This document shows positions 50,672-59,039 of a DNA stretch of 64,000 nt, in pieces. The notes under the pieces were generated by a model that was not told the DNA's origin, did not search any database, and was given only the letters and a program-made list of their open reading frames with translations. Source of the stretch: Pseudomonas silesiensis (GTDB lineage: Bacteria; Pseudomonadota; Gammaproteobacteria; Pseudomonadales; Pseudomonadaceae); assembly GCF_001661075.1 (NCBI RefSeq), contig NZ_CP014870.1:4732501-4796500 (forward strand), written 5' to 3'. Positions within the stretch are counted from its first letter, which is position 1. Every line of letters begins with the position of its first letter. The position numbers and the translations under genes are program-made.

Positions 50672-51664
50672 AAAGCACTGTGGGACAGATCGGAAGGCGC
50701 GCCACTCTACTCTTTTTTTCCTACAGGTAAAGCCTAAAAAAACCCGGCACGCCCGTCCTAGAGCAAGCGCTCGGGACAATCCACAGAAGCTGTGGATAAC
50801 TCAGTGGACAACCGCCTCTGAACTCTCGCAAAGCCCTATGGAACGGGGCCCGCAGTCAAACTGACGATTTTTTCACCAGTAAAAAAAAGCGATGTTTTTC
50901 ATTGACTTAAATTTTGGTTACAGGCACCCACCCGGGTTGAAGGCAAGATGACGGTGGGATGACAGCCGGCGCAACGTATGTGCACAAGTACCTTTCAGGC
51001 AGTTATATCGGAGGGTTTTTTCGGAGATTTTCGTGTCAGTCCTGTGATTAAAACACTGGCAAACCCGTGATCCAGGCCAGTGCAAACTCGACGAATGCTG
51101 GCGACCGATTATCGGAATCTGTGCTATTACAGAGCGAGAATCCCGGTCTTGAGCTTCTCTTGATGCCCGACCCGCAAAGCGGAAAGGCCGATAGCGGGCA
51201 TATTTTTTGCCAGGACACTTCCCTTTGCCAAACGGATCCGTTACTATCCGCGGCGTTAGTACCAAGCTGAAAGTCAATTCTGGTCGAACAACTCCCCCCG
51301 GTCAGCCTTCCCAAAGGAAGCCTTTACCGAAAAAGCGGGATCGACCACCTCGATGGTTTCCAGGTAAACCTTGCGTCAACACAGCCTTTGAATCGAAAGC
51401 AAAGGGTGTTGCGAAGCTCACTTACTCTGACCGAACCAACCTGCAAATTGATCAGGATCTTCACCCCGGGCCCAGAACCTTTGCCCTTGATGTGCTGCCT
51501 GCCCTCCTAAGTACCTACCTGCCAGCCCAAGCGCGCCAATTATCAGCGCTTCAAACTGGCTGCTTTGTTCCAGTCGGGTTCTTCGTTCGACCAACGGTGG
51601 TCGTCGTCACTGGAACGTTTTAATTTTGCACGGCTCTTATCCGTGTCGCTTGTAGGAACACCCA
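50672..51664. other. 993-base gene-free region, probable long leader of the DUF3509 gene
   Basis: Apart from the promoter of the Sel1-like gene, no credible coding frame is seen; a 138-codon plus-strand frame (51207-51623) lacks GC-rich third positions and any motif. Visible elements are a DnaA-box match TGTGGATAA (50791-50799), an exact 12-base palindrome AACGGATCCGTT (51231-51242), and a strong hairpin at 51379-51410. A smaller hairpin CACGG-CTCTTAT-CCGTG (51629-51645) lies just before the DUF3509 ribosome-binding site. Confidence 0.55.
51379..51410 (+). other. stable hairpin in the DUF3509 upstream region
   Basis: AACAC-AG-CCTTTG pairs with CAAAGG-GTGTT: eleven base pairs interrupted by a 2-base bulge, with a 9-base loop AATCGAAAG. 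No T run follows, so it is not an intrinsic terminator. It may be part of a structured leader or a small RNA. Confidence 0.4.
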
Positions 51665-51895
51665 ATGACTATGTCTACTCAAATCCACACCCAGGATGCT
51701 ATCCGCACCTTGACCAACGCTTTTGCCCCAATGAACTGCCTGATCATGGCCGCTCGCAAAGGCTGCTTCAGCTTCACCCTGGTCAACGAACACGGCATCG
51801 CCCGTCACAGCGAACGCCTGTACCCCGATCAATACTCCAGCGCCGAGCCGCTGCAGGCCGTGATCGAGCGTACCCGTCAGGCACTGGTTGCCTGA
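51665..51895 (+). CDS. DUF3509 family small protein
   Basis: This 76-residue protein begins MTMSTQIHTQDAIRTLTNAF and contains LIMAARKGCFSFTLVNEHGIARHSERLYPDQYSS, which I recognise as the DUF3509 family found widely in Pseudomonas; its function is unknown. AGGA lies 7 bases before the first ATG (51665); the ATG two codons later is possible. It is followed by its own terminator and preceded by nearly 1 kb without genes, so it is an independent unit with strong post-transcriptional potential. Confidence 0.82.
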   Translation: MTMSTQIHTQDAIRTLTNAFAPMNCLIMAARKGCFSFTLVNEHGIARHSERLYPDQYSSAEPLQAVIERTRQALVA

Positions 51896-51921
51896 TACGC
51901 CAGAAAGACCTGTAACCGCAA

Positions 51922-51949
51922 AAGCCTCGCTCAAAAAGCGGGGCTTTTT
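51922..51949 (+). terminator. terminator after the DUF3509 gene
   Basis: AAGCCTCGCT pairs with AGCGGGGCTT (one G-T pair) around a CAAAA loop and runs into TTTTTATT, about 27 bases past the stop codon. Confidence 0.88.
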
Positions 51950-52172
51950 ATTGCCCCGATATTTCCCGTTGCGCCGCCGGCGCCTAAGCACGAACCGATA
52001 TAAGCGTTATAACTCGAAGCCAGAAATATTTTAAAAACAGTCCTTTACGGCGCGAATATGACACTACACTTCAACTCAAGCGGCTTGTTCCGCTTCCGGC
52101 GAGCCTGAGCCGATCCACTGCTGCCAAGGCCCCTTTCAGGACTCGCCGACTACTTCACGTTTCGAGGGTGTT

Positions 52173-52658
52173 ATGGGTATCGCTGCCAGCGAACTGTGCC
52201 GTTATGTGATCCGTCCGACATTGATTTACCTCGGGCGCCATAGCGCAACTGCCGAATCCCTGCTGCTGGGCATTGCCGCCAGCCAGTCCGCCCTTGGTTC
52301 CGCCCTGCATGACCGCCGTGGACACGGCCTGTACCGAATTGCCGAACCCCGCCACCGGGCACTCTGGGACCATTACCTGGCACTTGACCCGGATCGCGCC
52401 AGCCTCGTTCGGGGCCTGGCCAGCCAGCATGCATTTCTCAGTAGCCCGCACCTGGAATTGACCGTCAACCTGCGTTACGCCACCGCCATCGCCTGGCTGC
52501 TGGTGGAAGAACAGAACACCCCCCTCCCCGAAGCCGCCGATGACTTGATGGGAATGGCGCGCATCTGGCGCCAGACCTTCCACCCCCAGGGACGCCTGCG
52601 TGACTTCACCTTTGCCTGGCAAACCTGTGTTTCACCGCTGAATCAGGTTGCCTGCTGA
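52173..52658 (+). CDS. conserved hypothetical protein resembling phage virion-associated proteins
   Basis: This 161-residue protein is of unknown function. The N-terminal ELCRYVIRPTLIYLGRHSATAESLLLGIAASQSALG, a GHGLYRIAEPRHRALWDHYL segment, the LTVNLRYATAIAWLLVEE helix and MARIWRQTFHPQGRLRDF recall a family of small phage-encoded proteins. Those have RxYVIRPTLxxLGxxSxAAExLLLGTAxQES starts and GLxQMexxTHxxIW cores. In those the Q/E and H residues look enzyme-like; here the QES equivalent is QSA, so activity may be lost. GAGGG lies 5 bases before the ATG. No other phage gene adjoins it, which suggests a domesticated copy. Confidence 0.7.
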   Translation: MGIAASELCRYVIRPTLIYLGRHSATAESLLLGIAASQSALGSALHDRRGHGLYRIAEPRHRALWDHYLALDPDRASLVRGLASQHAFLSSPHLELTVNLRYATAIAWLLVEEQNTPLPEAADDLMGMARIWRQTFHPQGRLRDFTFAWQTCVSPLNQVAC

Positions 52659-52803
52659 CCCTCCTTTTCGAAAGATCGTGCAACATGTCGCGAATCTGGT
52701 CGGATTGTCCTACAAAACCGCTCTAAATCAAGCGATACAGGCTATAGCGCCCGAACGAATTTCTTGGTAATTTTCGCCCCGGTGATCACCAGGAGTTCTA
52801 ATA

Positions 52804-54072
52804 ATGAAAAAAGTAATGCTCAAAACCACCATTAGCCTCGCCGTTGCCTTGGCATCCACCCAGATCTTCGCAAGTGGCTTCGCCCTCAACGAACAAAGCA
52901 TCAGCGGGATGGGCACTGGTTTTGCCGGGCGATCTTCTTCTGCCGACGACGCATCCACCGTTTTTGGCAACCCTGCCGGCATGTCTCGCCTCAAGCGCGA
53001 ACAAGTGACCGGCGGTGTTGCATTTATCGATGCACACACTGACATCAGTGATGCCAGCTCCCGCCCGAATGGTGGCACCAACAAAGGTGACATGGTCCCT
53101 TTCATGGGCGTGCCCATGGGCTACTACGTAAAGCCAATCGATGACCAGTGGGCATTCGGCATCGGCGTGTACGCTCCATTCGGCCTGGTGACCGATTACG
53201 AGAACGGCTTTGCCGGCCGTTACTTCGGCAGCAAGAGCGAAGTCCAGATCGTCACCCTCCAGCCAACCGTCAGCTACGCCTTCAACGACAAGGTTTCCAT
53301 CGGTTTCGGCCCGACCATCAACCGCATCGACGGCAAGCTGGAATCGAACCTGTCGCTGAACCCGGCCGCACCGGACGGCGAAGTCAAGATCAAGGGTGAC
53401 GATACCGCGCTGGGCTACAACGTTGGCATCCTGGTTCAAGCCACCGACAGCACCAGCGTCGGCCTGACCTACCACTCGAAAGTGAAGTACAAACTTGAGG
53501 GTGATACCAAGGTCAACTACGGCCTCCTCGGCGCCCTGGGTCAGAACCCGAACCAGAAGTACGACGCTTCGCTGGACATCACTACGCCTGAATCGGTCGA
53601 CTTCTCGGTTACCCACAAACTGGACGACCAGTGGACCCTCTACGCCGGCAGCACCTGGACTCGCTGGAGTCGCCTGAAAGAAATCTCCGTCGAGAACAGC
53701 GGCGTTCCTGCTGCGCTGAACAACAGTTTCGGGACCATCACCGAAGAACAGAACTGGCATGACACCTGGGCTCACGCCATCGGCGCTTCCTACCAGTTGA
53801 ACAAACAATGGGTACTGCGTACGGGTCTGTCCGTTGACCAGGCGCCAACCAACAACGAAAACCGCTCCCCACGCATCCCGACTGGCGATCGCACAATCTT
53901 CAGCCTCGGTGCTGGCTATAGCCCGACCGACGACCTGACCATCGACGTGGCGTATTCGTACCTGCATGAAGAGTCGGTCAAGGTCAACGACAACAATGGC
54001 CGCCAGGCCTACGACGCCAAGTATGAAAACTATGCGAATGGTTTCGGTGTAGGCGCGACCTACCGCTTCTGA
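52804..54072 (+). CDS. fadL: FadL/OmpP1-family outer membrane transporter
   Basis: This 422-residue outer-membrane beta-barrel takes up long-chain fatty acids or other hydrophobic compounds. The signal peptide MKKVMLKTTISLAVALASTQ ends near IFA-SGFALNEQS. The N-terminal hatch GFALNEQSISGMGTGFAGRSSSADDASTVFGNPAGM, with the NPAGM motif, defines the family. The chain ends in the barrel-assembly motif ATYRF with terminal Phe. AGGAG lies 8 bases before the ATG, and a strong terminator follows. Confidence 0.93.
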   Translation: MKKVMLKTTISLAVALASTQIFASGFALNEQSISGMGTGFAGRSSSADDASTVFGNPAGMSRLKREQVTGGVAFIDAHTDISDASSRPNGGTNKGDMVPFMGVPMGYYVKPIDDQWAFGIGVYAPFGLVTDYENGFAGRYFGSKSEVQIVTLQPTVSYAFNDKVSIGFGPTINRIDGKLESNLSLNPAAPDGEVKIKGDDTALGYNVGILVQATDSTSVGLTYHSKVKYKLEGDTKVNYGLLGALGQNPNQKYDASLDITTPESVDFSVTHKLDDQWTLYAGSTWTRWSRLKEISVENSGVPAALNNSFGTITEEQNWHDTWAHAIGASYQLNKQWVLRTGLSVDQAPTNNENRSPRIPTGDRTIFSLGAGYSPTDDLTIDVAYSYLHEESVKVNDNNGRQAYDAKYENYANGFGVGATYRF

Positions 54073-54111
54073 TGATTCTCGACGAGCCTGAACCCCTCGC
54101 CGCCTGAATTG

Positions 54112-54150
54112 AAAAAGCCCCGCTCTCTTGCACAGAGGCGGGGCTTTTTA
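54112..54150 (+). terminator. rho-independent terminator after fadL
   Basis: AAAAAGCCCCGC(TCT) pairs with (AGA)GGCGGGGCTTTTT around a short loop, about 40 bases after the fadL stop, with a clean T run. Confidence 0.93.
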
Positions 54151-54475
54151 TCGGACGGCGATCGCCCCCCCCCCCCTGTGGGAGCTGGCTTGGATACAAA
54201 GGGACCGACGGCGCGTAAAGAAATAGTAAATTTTCGCCCCACAGTCAGCCGTGCAATACATGTAGATATTGAATCTGGGGTAGCATCCGGCACCTGAATC
54301 GGCTCTCGCAGAAAAGAACCTCTTGCTCCCGGGTTCGCGTCCAGCATGCAGGGTTGTGCTGGAATACGGCTGAATTTACCGTGCCTGTGAGCTACGGTTG
54401 TACCTATTTCGAGAAGCGGCCCTCGATGCGCATAAGCTCTCGCCCATGCCTCCCGACCTTGCTGGCGACCGTTAA
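54151..54475. other. fadL-ktrB gap with a 12-C tract and REP fragment
   Basis: After the terminator come twelve consecutive C residues (54165-54176) joined to a single, decayed REP end (TGTGGGAGCTGGCTTGG, 54177-54193). The following 280 bases are not coding and lead to ktrB; they probably include its promoter and a long leader, in which I see no riboswitch I can name. Confidence 0.5.
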
Positions 54476-55804
54476 ATGAAATCATTGCTTCATCCAGCCA
54501 GGGCTGTCGCTCTGGTTTTTCTGGCCGCAATACTCGTCGGCAGCGCCCTTCTGATGCTCCCGATATCCCACGCCGAAGGTAGTGCTACGCCCTGGGTGAC
54601 TGCATTTTTTACAGCGGTATCGGCCGTATGCGTTACCGGGCTGGTAGTGGTGGACACCGGTACTTACTGGTCAACCTTTGGTCAGGCTGTGATTCTGCTG
54701 CTGTTCCAGCTAGGCGGCTTCGGCATGATGACTGTAGCGACCTTGCTGGGTTTGATGGTCAATAGCTCCTTTCGTCTGCGCACCAAAATGGTCGCCCAGT
54801 TCGAGTCACGCTCATTGGGGATGGGCGACATTGCCAGTGTGGCCAAACTCGTGCTTGTGGTGACGTTTGTCCTGGAACTCATTATTGCCCTGTCGCTCAC
54901 CCTCCGATTACACCTGGCCTATGACCTGTCATGGGCTGAAGCAGCGTGGAGCGGTCTGTTTCATGCCGTGTCGGCATTCAATAACGCGGGCTTCTCCATC
55001 CATCCGGATAGCCTGATGCGCTATGCCACCGATGCATCTATCTTGCTACCGGTCATGACCGCGATTGTTATCGGTGGCATCGGCTTTCCCGTCCTGCATG
55101 ACTTGCGTAACAGATTCAATGATCCCCGCCATTGGTCACTGCATACCAAGCTCACTTTGATTGGCACGACAATACTGCTGCTGGGCGGATTTTTCACTTT
55201 GCTGGTGTTTGAATGGTCCAACTCGGCAACACTCGGCCCCATGCCGTTTGCCGATAAAGTTCTCTCGGCGGCATTTGCTTCTGTTTCTGCACGTACAGCC
55301 GGGTTTAACTCGATTGATATCGGCGCGCTGACCCAAGAGAGTTGGGCAATGCACTACTTCCTGATGTTTGTGGGGGGCGGTAGTGCGGGAACCGCTGGTG
55401 GTGTCAAAGTCGGTACCGCCGCCATCCTGGTCATACTGATCATTGCTGAAATTCGAGGCCACAGTGACAGTGAGGCATTTGGCCGGAGAGTCGGCGCCTC
55501 GGCACAACGCCAAGCCATCACTGTGCTCGTGCTTGGCAGCGCCATGATTGTGTTGGGGACGCTGTTCATCTTGCGCGAAACTGATCTCCCCACCGACCAG
55601 GTCATATTCGAAGTCATCTCTGCGTTTGGTACGGTCGGCCTCTCCACCGGAATCACCGGCAACCTACCTGAGTCGAGCCAATTGATGCTGACTCTGCTGA
55701 TGTATGTCGGGCGGGTCGGCACCATCACGCTTGCGGCGTCACTGGCCCTTGGCGAGCACCGCATGCCCTATCGCTATCCAGAGGAGCATCCAATTGTTGG
55801 CTAA
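54476..55804 (+). CDS. ktrB: KtrB/TrkH-family potassium translocator subunit
   Basis: This 442-residue membrane protein has four membrane-pore-membrane repeats. Each pore loop keeps its filter glycine: SAVCVTGLVVV, SAFNNAGFSI, SARTAGFNSI and SAFGTVGLSTG. This glycine set and the length fit KtrB (Na-dependent K uptake) better than the longer TrkH. The regulatory RCK subunit gene ktrA overlaps its 3' end. ATG at 54476 has only a weak ribosome-binding site. Confidence 0.92.
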   Translation: MKSLLHPARAVALVFLAAILVGSALLMLPISHAEGSATPWVTAFFTAVSAVCVTGLVVVDTGTYWSTFGQAVILLLFQLGGFGMMTVATLLGLMVNSSFRLRTKMVAQFESRSLGMGDIASVAKLVLVVTFVLELIIALSLTLRLHLAYDLSWAEAAWSGLFHAVSAFNNAGFSIHPDSLMRYATDASILLPVMTAIVIGGIGFPVLHDLRNRFNDPRHWSLHTKLTLIGTTILLLGGFFTLLVFEWSNSATLGPMPFADKVLSAAFASVSARTAGFNSIDIGALTQESWAMHYFLMFVGGGSAGTAGGVKVGTAAILVILIIAEIRGHSDSEAFGRRVGASAQRQAITVLVLGSAMIVLGTLFILRETDLPTDQVIFEVISAFGTVGLSTGITGNLPESSQLMLTLLMYVGRVGTITLAASLALGEHRMPYRYPEEHPIVG

Positions 55805-56489
55805 GTTTCTGTTTACGGAGCAGTTTTCTTTTTCCAAAGGCGATAGCGTTGTGGTGATCGGCCTCGGTCGCTTCGGCAGTTCTGTGTCCCAATCGTTGAT
55901 GCGGTTGGGCCATGACGTCATGGGTATCGACAGGGATGCTGAACCTGTCCATGACTGGGCTGATCTCTTGACTCACACAGTCCAGGCCGACTCCACCAAC
56001 GTCATGGTCTTGCGCCAACTGGGCGTTGCCGACTTTGCCCATGCCATCGTGGGAATCGGTACCGACCTGGCGGCCAGCTTGATGACCATCATGGCGTTGA
56101 CCGAACTGGGCATCCAGGATATCTGGGTCAAAGCACTGACTGCCGAACATGGACATCTTGCTCAGCGTATTGGCGCCCATCACGTTGTCTACCCGGAGGC
56201 GGATATGGGGGAACGTGTCGCGCACCTCATTACCGGGCGGATGATTGATTTCATCGAGTTTGATGATGGCTTTGCAATCGCCAAAATTCACGCCCCGCTG
56301 CCGACTCAAAACAACACACTTGCCGACGCCAATATTCGTGAAAAGTATGGCGTAACGGTCGTAGGACTCAAGCGCGCCAACGAAGACTTCCAGCATGCCA
56401 CACCTGGCACCCTGATCCTGCCGGGCGATCTACTCATCGTCTCTGGCTCGACTCATCTGATTCAGAAATTTGCGGGCCGCTCAAAATGA
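55794..56489 (+). CDS. ktrA: KtrA/TrkA-type RCK regulatory subunit
   Basis: This 231-residue cytosolic protein gates KtrB. It has an RCK_N Rossmann fold (DSVVVIGLGRFGSSVSQSLM with GxGxxG, acidic residue after VMGID) and an RCK_C domain in the last 80 residues (ANIREKYGVTVVGLKRANE, TLILPGDLLIVSGS). I chose TTG at 55794, seven bases after AGGAG, which makes an 11-base overlap with ktrB; a second TTG at 55797 is the alternative. The open frame above it is inside ktrB. Confidence 0.9.
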   Translation: MLAKFLFTEQFSFSKGDSVVVIGLGRFGSSVSQSLMRLGHDVMGIDRDAEPVHDWADLLTHTVQADSTNVMVLRQLGVADFAHAIVGIGTDLAASLMTIMALTELGIQDIWVKALTAEHGHLAQRIGAHHVVYPEADMGERVAHLITGRMIDFIEFDDGFAIAKIHAPLPTQNNTLADANIREKYGVTVVGLKRANEDFQHATPGTLILPGDLLIVSGSTHLIQKFAGRSK

Positions 56490-56589
56490 TCAGAGGAGCC
56501 TCCTGGTGGCCCCGCGTGTCCGGGATTACTTGACCAGTTCAGCTTGCCAGCGAAGGCGATATTCCATCCAACATTAACTGTGACTGATA

Positions 56590-56638
56590 CACCGCTTTCG
56601 CTGCGGTGCGGCGATCCGACAAGCCAGCTCCTTGCAGG
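56590..56638. repeat. single REP element after ktrA
   Basis: CGCTTTCGCTGCGGTGCGGC followed by GATCCGACAAGCCAGCTCC is the GGTGCGGCGATCCGACAAGC variant seen at 45066-45110, here without a partner arm. It lies next to the glutathione peroxidase stop codon (56648). Confidence 0.7.
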
Positions 56639-56647
56639 GGGTGTCGA

Positions 56648-57199
56648 TCAGGGTTGCGACGCCAGGGCTTTCTCCACGGCTTCGATGAATTCGGGATCGT
56701 CGGGCTTGGTCAGGCTGGAGAAATCGGCGATCACCTTGCCCTTTCGATCGACCACGTATTTGTAGAAATTCCACTTCGGTGCGCTGCTCTGTTTCGCCAG
56801 GACCTTGAACAGGTGAGTCGCGTCGTCACCGCGGACTTTCTGCGGCTCGGTCATGGTGAAGGTCACGCCATAGTTCACGTAGCAGACCTTCGCGGTTTCT
56901 TCGCCATCCTTGGACTCCTGCTTGAAGTCATTGGATGGAACGCCGATCACCTCCAGCCCTTGAGCCTTGTAACGCTGATTCAGCGCTTCAAGGCTTTTGA
57001 ACTGCGGGGCGAAGCCACAAAAGCTGGCCGTGTTGACCACCACCAGCGGTTTTCCGGCGAAGCGCTGGCACAGGTCGATGGATTCCTTGGCGCGCAATTT
57101 GGGTAACGAACCCTGCAACAGATCGGGGCATTCTGCCGCTTGAGCCAATCCGGTGAACGCTACCAGTAACGCGGGAACTGCAAGCCAGCGCATCAGCAT
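56648..57199 (-). CDS. exported glutathione peroxidase-like protein
   Basis: This 183-residue protein has a signal peptide ([20 protein letters not shown], cleavage near AQA-AEC), so it acts in the periplasm, unlike the usual cytosolic BtuE type. The catalytic cysteine is Cys61 in [20 protein letters not shown], the glutamine is Gln66, and the tryptophan lies in [16 protein letters not shown]. It is a Cys-type peroxidase that probably uses thioredoxin-like partners. The ATG at 57199 has AAGGA 9 bases upstream; ATG 57193 is an alternative. Confidence 0.87.
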   Translation of the reverse strand: MLMRWLAVPALLVAFTGLAQAAECPDLLQGSLPKLRAKESIDLCQRFAGKPLVVVNTASFCGFAPQFKSLEALNQRYKAQGLEVIGVPSNDFKQESKDGEETAKVCYVNYGVTFTMTEPQKVRGDDATHLFKVLAKQSSAPKWNFYKYVVDRKGKVIADFSSLTKPDDPEFIEAVEKALASQP

Positions 57200-57254
57200 G
57201 TCGGTGCATCCTTGAGAAGTCGTCAGTCACGACGTTACTCGTCCTCACAGCCTG

Positions 57255-57377
57255 CTAGCAAGCACCCATGCCCAACTGCATCAAGGCCAGCCCGCCCTGA
57301 TGCCAGCCCCACCACGCCAAGGCCAGCAGCGAGGCGCAGACAGCCGTCAGCGCAATCCGCGGCCAGAGGCTGTTCAT
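57255..57377 (-). CDS. 40-residue membrane microprotein coupled to the MFS gene
   Basis: A 40-codon ORF starting MNSLWPRIALTAVCASLLAL and ending GGLALMQLGMGAC, then TAG. Its ATG (57377) overlaps the MFS stop codon in ATGA, the same coupling seen elsewhere in the window. It encodes one hydrophobic segment (IALTAVCASLLALAWWGW) with a basic flank on the N side and a C-terminal cysteine. I know no family for it. It could be a small subunit of the MFS protein or simply a lipid-associated peptide. Confidence 0.6.
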   Translation of the reverse strand: MNSLWPRIALTAVCASLLALAWWGWHQGGLALMQLGMGAC

Positions 57378-58582
57378 ATCGCACTCATCCGACTTTGCAG
57401 GCGTGCCACCGGCTGCTCACGCACCGGCCAGTTCAGGGCGGCGGCCAGCAGGCTCAAGAGAATCGCTACCTGCCAGATCAAGTCGTAACTCCCGGTTCGG
57501 TCATACACCACCCCGCCCAACCAGCCGCCAAGGAACGATCCGAGCTGGTGGAACAGGAACACAATCCCACCGAGCATGGACAAGTTTCGTACACCGAACA
57601 AGGTCGCGACCGTACCGTTGGTCAAAGGCACGGTCGACAGCCACAGAAAGCCCATCGCCATGCCAAACAGATAGGCGCTGGTCGTCGTCACCGGCGCCCA
57701 CAAGAACAACCCGATGACCACCGCCCGCAGCAAGTAAAGACCGGTGAGCAAACGCGGCTTGGACATCCGCCCGCCAAGCCAGCCCGCAGTGTAGGTACCG
57801 AAGATATTGAACAGCCCGATCAGCGCCAGCACCGTGGTGCCGACGGTGGCTGGAAGGTGCTGGTCCACCAGATAGGCCGGCAAATGCACGCCAATGAACA
57901 CCACCTGGAAGCCGCAGACAAAAAAGCCGAACGCCAGCAGCCAGAAGCCCGAATGGGAGCAGGCCTCGCGTAGCGCTTCGGACAGGGTTTGTTCATGCCC
58001 GAAGACCGGCAGCGGTTTGTCCTTGAGCATGCTCACCAGCGGCACGATCAGCGCCACCAGCAGGCCCAGTACCAGCAATGCAGCGGACCAGCCCAGCCAG
58101 CCGATCAACCCCAGCGTGCCGGGCAACATGGCGAACTGGCCGAAAGAACCGGCGGCACTGGCAATGCCCATGCCCATGCTGCGCTTCTCCGGCGGCACCG
58201 CGCGCCCCACCACGCCGAGGATCACCGAGAACGAGGTGCCGGACAGGCCGATACCGATCAGCAGACCGGCACTCAGCGACAAAGTCACGGCCGAGTCGGA
58301 CAAGCCCATGAACACCAGGCCCAGGGCGTAAAGGACGCCGCCGATCGCCACCACTTTCGCCGCACCGAAGCGGTCGGCCAGGGCGCCGGTGAACGGTTGC
58401 GCCAAGCCCCAGATCAGGTTCTGCAAGGCGATGGCGAAGGCAAAGGTCTGACGCCCCCAGCCGAACTCGGCACTCATCGGCGCCAGAAACAGCCCGAAGC
58501 CATGTCGTACGCCCAGAGACAACGCGAGAATCAGCGCACTCCCCAATAGCACCCATCCGCACGTACGCCACATCGATGTCAT
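57374..58582 (-). CDS. MFS transporter (oxalate/formate-antiporter-like branch)
   Basis: This 402-residue protein has about 12 membrane segments. It has WVLLGSALILALSLGVRHGFGLFLAPMSAEFGWGRQTFAFA at the start, GLAQPFTGALADRFGAAKV as the loop 2-3 motif, and a long central loop near MLKDKPLPVFGHEQ. The start at 58582 has GGAG seven bases upstream. A perfect 16-base palindrome (58598-58613) sits right before that site, matching one in front of the upstream marR, so the pair is probably MarR-regulated. Substrate unknown. Confidence 0.86.
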   Translation of the reverse strand: MTSMWRTCGWVLLGSALILALSLGVRHGFGLFLAPMSAEFGWGRQTFAFAIALQNLIWGLAQPFTGALADRFGAAKVVAIGGVLYALGLVFMGLSDSAVTLSLSAGLLIGIGLSGTSFSVILGVVGRAVPPEKRSMGMGIASAAGSFGQFAMLPGTLGLIGWLGWSAALLVLGLLVALIVPLVSMLKDKPLPVFGHEQTLSEALREACSHSGFWLLAFGFFVCGFQVVFIGVHLPAYLVDQHLPATVGTTVLALIGLFNIFGTYTAGWLGGRMSKPRLLTGLYLLRAVVIGLFLWAPVTTTSAYLFGMAMGFLWLSTVPLTNGTVATLFGVRNLSMLGGIVFLFHQLGSFLGGWLGGVVYDRTGSYDLIWQVAILLSLLAAALNWPVREQPVARLQSRMSAI

Positions 58583-58597
58583 TCTTATTCTCCAGTT

Positions 58598-58613
58598 GCG
58601 GGTATATACCCGC
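58598..58613. promoter_or_regulatory. perfect 16-bp palindrome, likely MarR operator 1
   Basis: GCGGGTATATACCCGC lies in the 52-base gap between marR and the MFS gene, ending 16 bases before the MFS start. A close copy sits before marR itself (59043-59058). Confidence 0.65.
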
Positions 58614-58634
58614 TTAAAAGCGGAAAAACCGGTT

Positions 58635-59039
58635 TCAAGCCAGTTCATCCAACAGCTTCAACAAGGTTTCGCGCTTTTCGGCGCCCAGTTTATCAACGAG
58701 GCGCTGTTGCGCTGCCTCCCAGGCCGGCAACGCCGCTTTCAGGCGCTCGGCACCGGCCTCGGTGAGCTGGACGATGCGATTGCGCATGTCCTCGCCTTCG
58801 ACCAGCATCACCAGCCCGTCGCCCTCCAGCACCCGCAGATTGCGCCCCAGGGTACTGCGATCGAGCCCCATGGCCTCGGCCAGGGTGGAAATACTTGGTT
58901 GATCCAGGCGCTGCAGATTGCACAGCAAAGAATACTGGGCAACGTTGATCCCGAAGCCATCGAGAGCGCCGTCGTAGTGCCTGCTGACGCCACGGGCGGC
59001 GCGACGCAGGTTGATGCATAAACATTGGGATTCGAGCAT
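58635..59039 (-). CDS. MarR-family transcriptional regulator
   Basis: This 134-residue protein has the winged helix (QPSISTLAEAMGLDRSTLGRNLRVLEGDGLVMLVEGEDMRNR, about residues 46-88) including the DxRxxR-like wing. It begins MLESQCLCINLRRAARGVSRHYD, with early cysteines (Cys6, Cys8) that could sense oxidants or electrophiles, as in OhrR-like proteins. It lies upstream of the MFS gene on the same strand. No Shine-Dalgarno precedes its ATG; a predicted promoter puts the transcript start at the ATG itself. Confidence 0.88.
   Translation of the reverse strand: MLESQCLCINLRRAARGVSRHYDGALDGFGINVAQYSLLCNLQRLDQPSISTLAEAMGLDRSTLGRNLRVLEGDGLVMLVEGEDMRNRIVQLTEAGAERLKAALPAWEAAQQRLVDKLGAEKRETLLKLLDELA

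Noticed and set aside
50791..50799. DnaA box match TGTGGATAA as a possible origin element
   Set aside because: A single 9-base box, with no cluster and no dnaA/dnaN/gidA neighbours; expected by chance in a genome.
51207..51623. 138-codon plus-strand frame in the long gap
   Set aside because: Third codon positions are not GC-biased as in real genes here, no ribosome-binding site was seen, and the product has no plausible motif. Treated as a non-coding leader.
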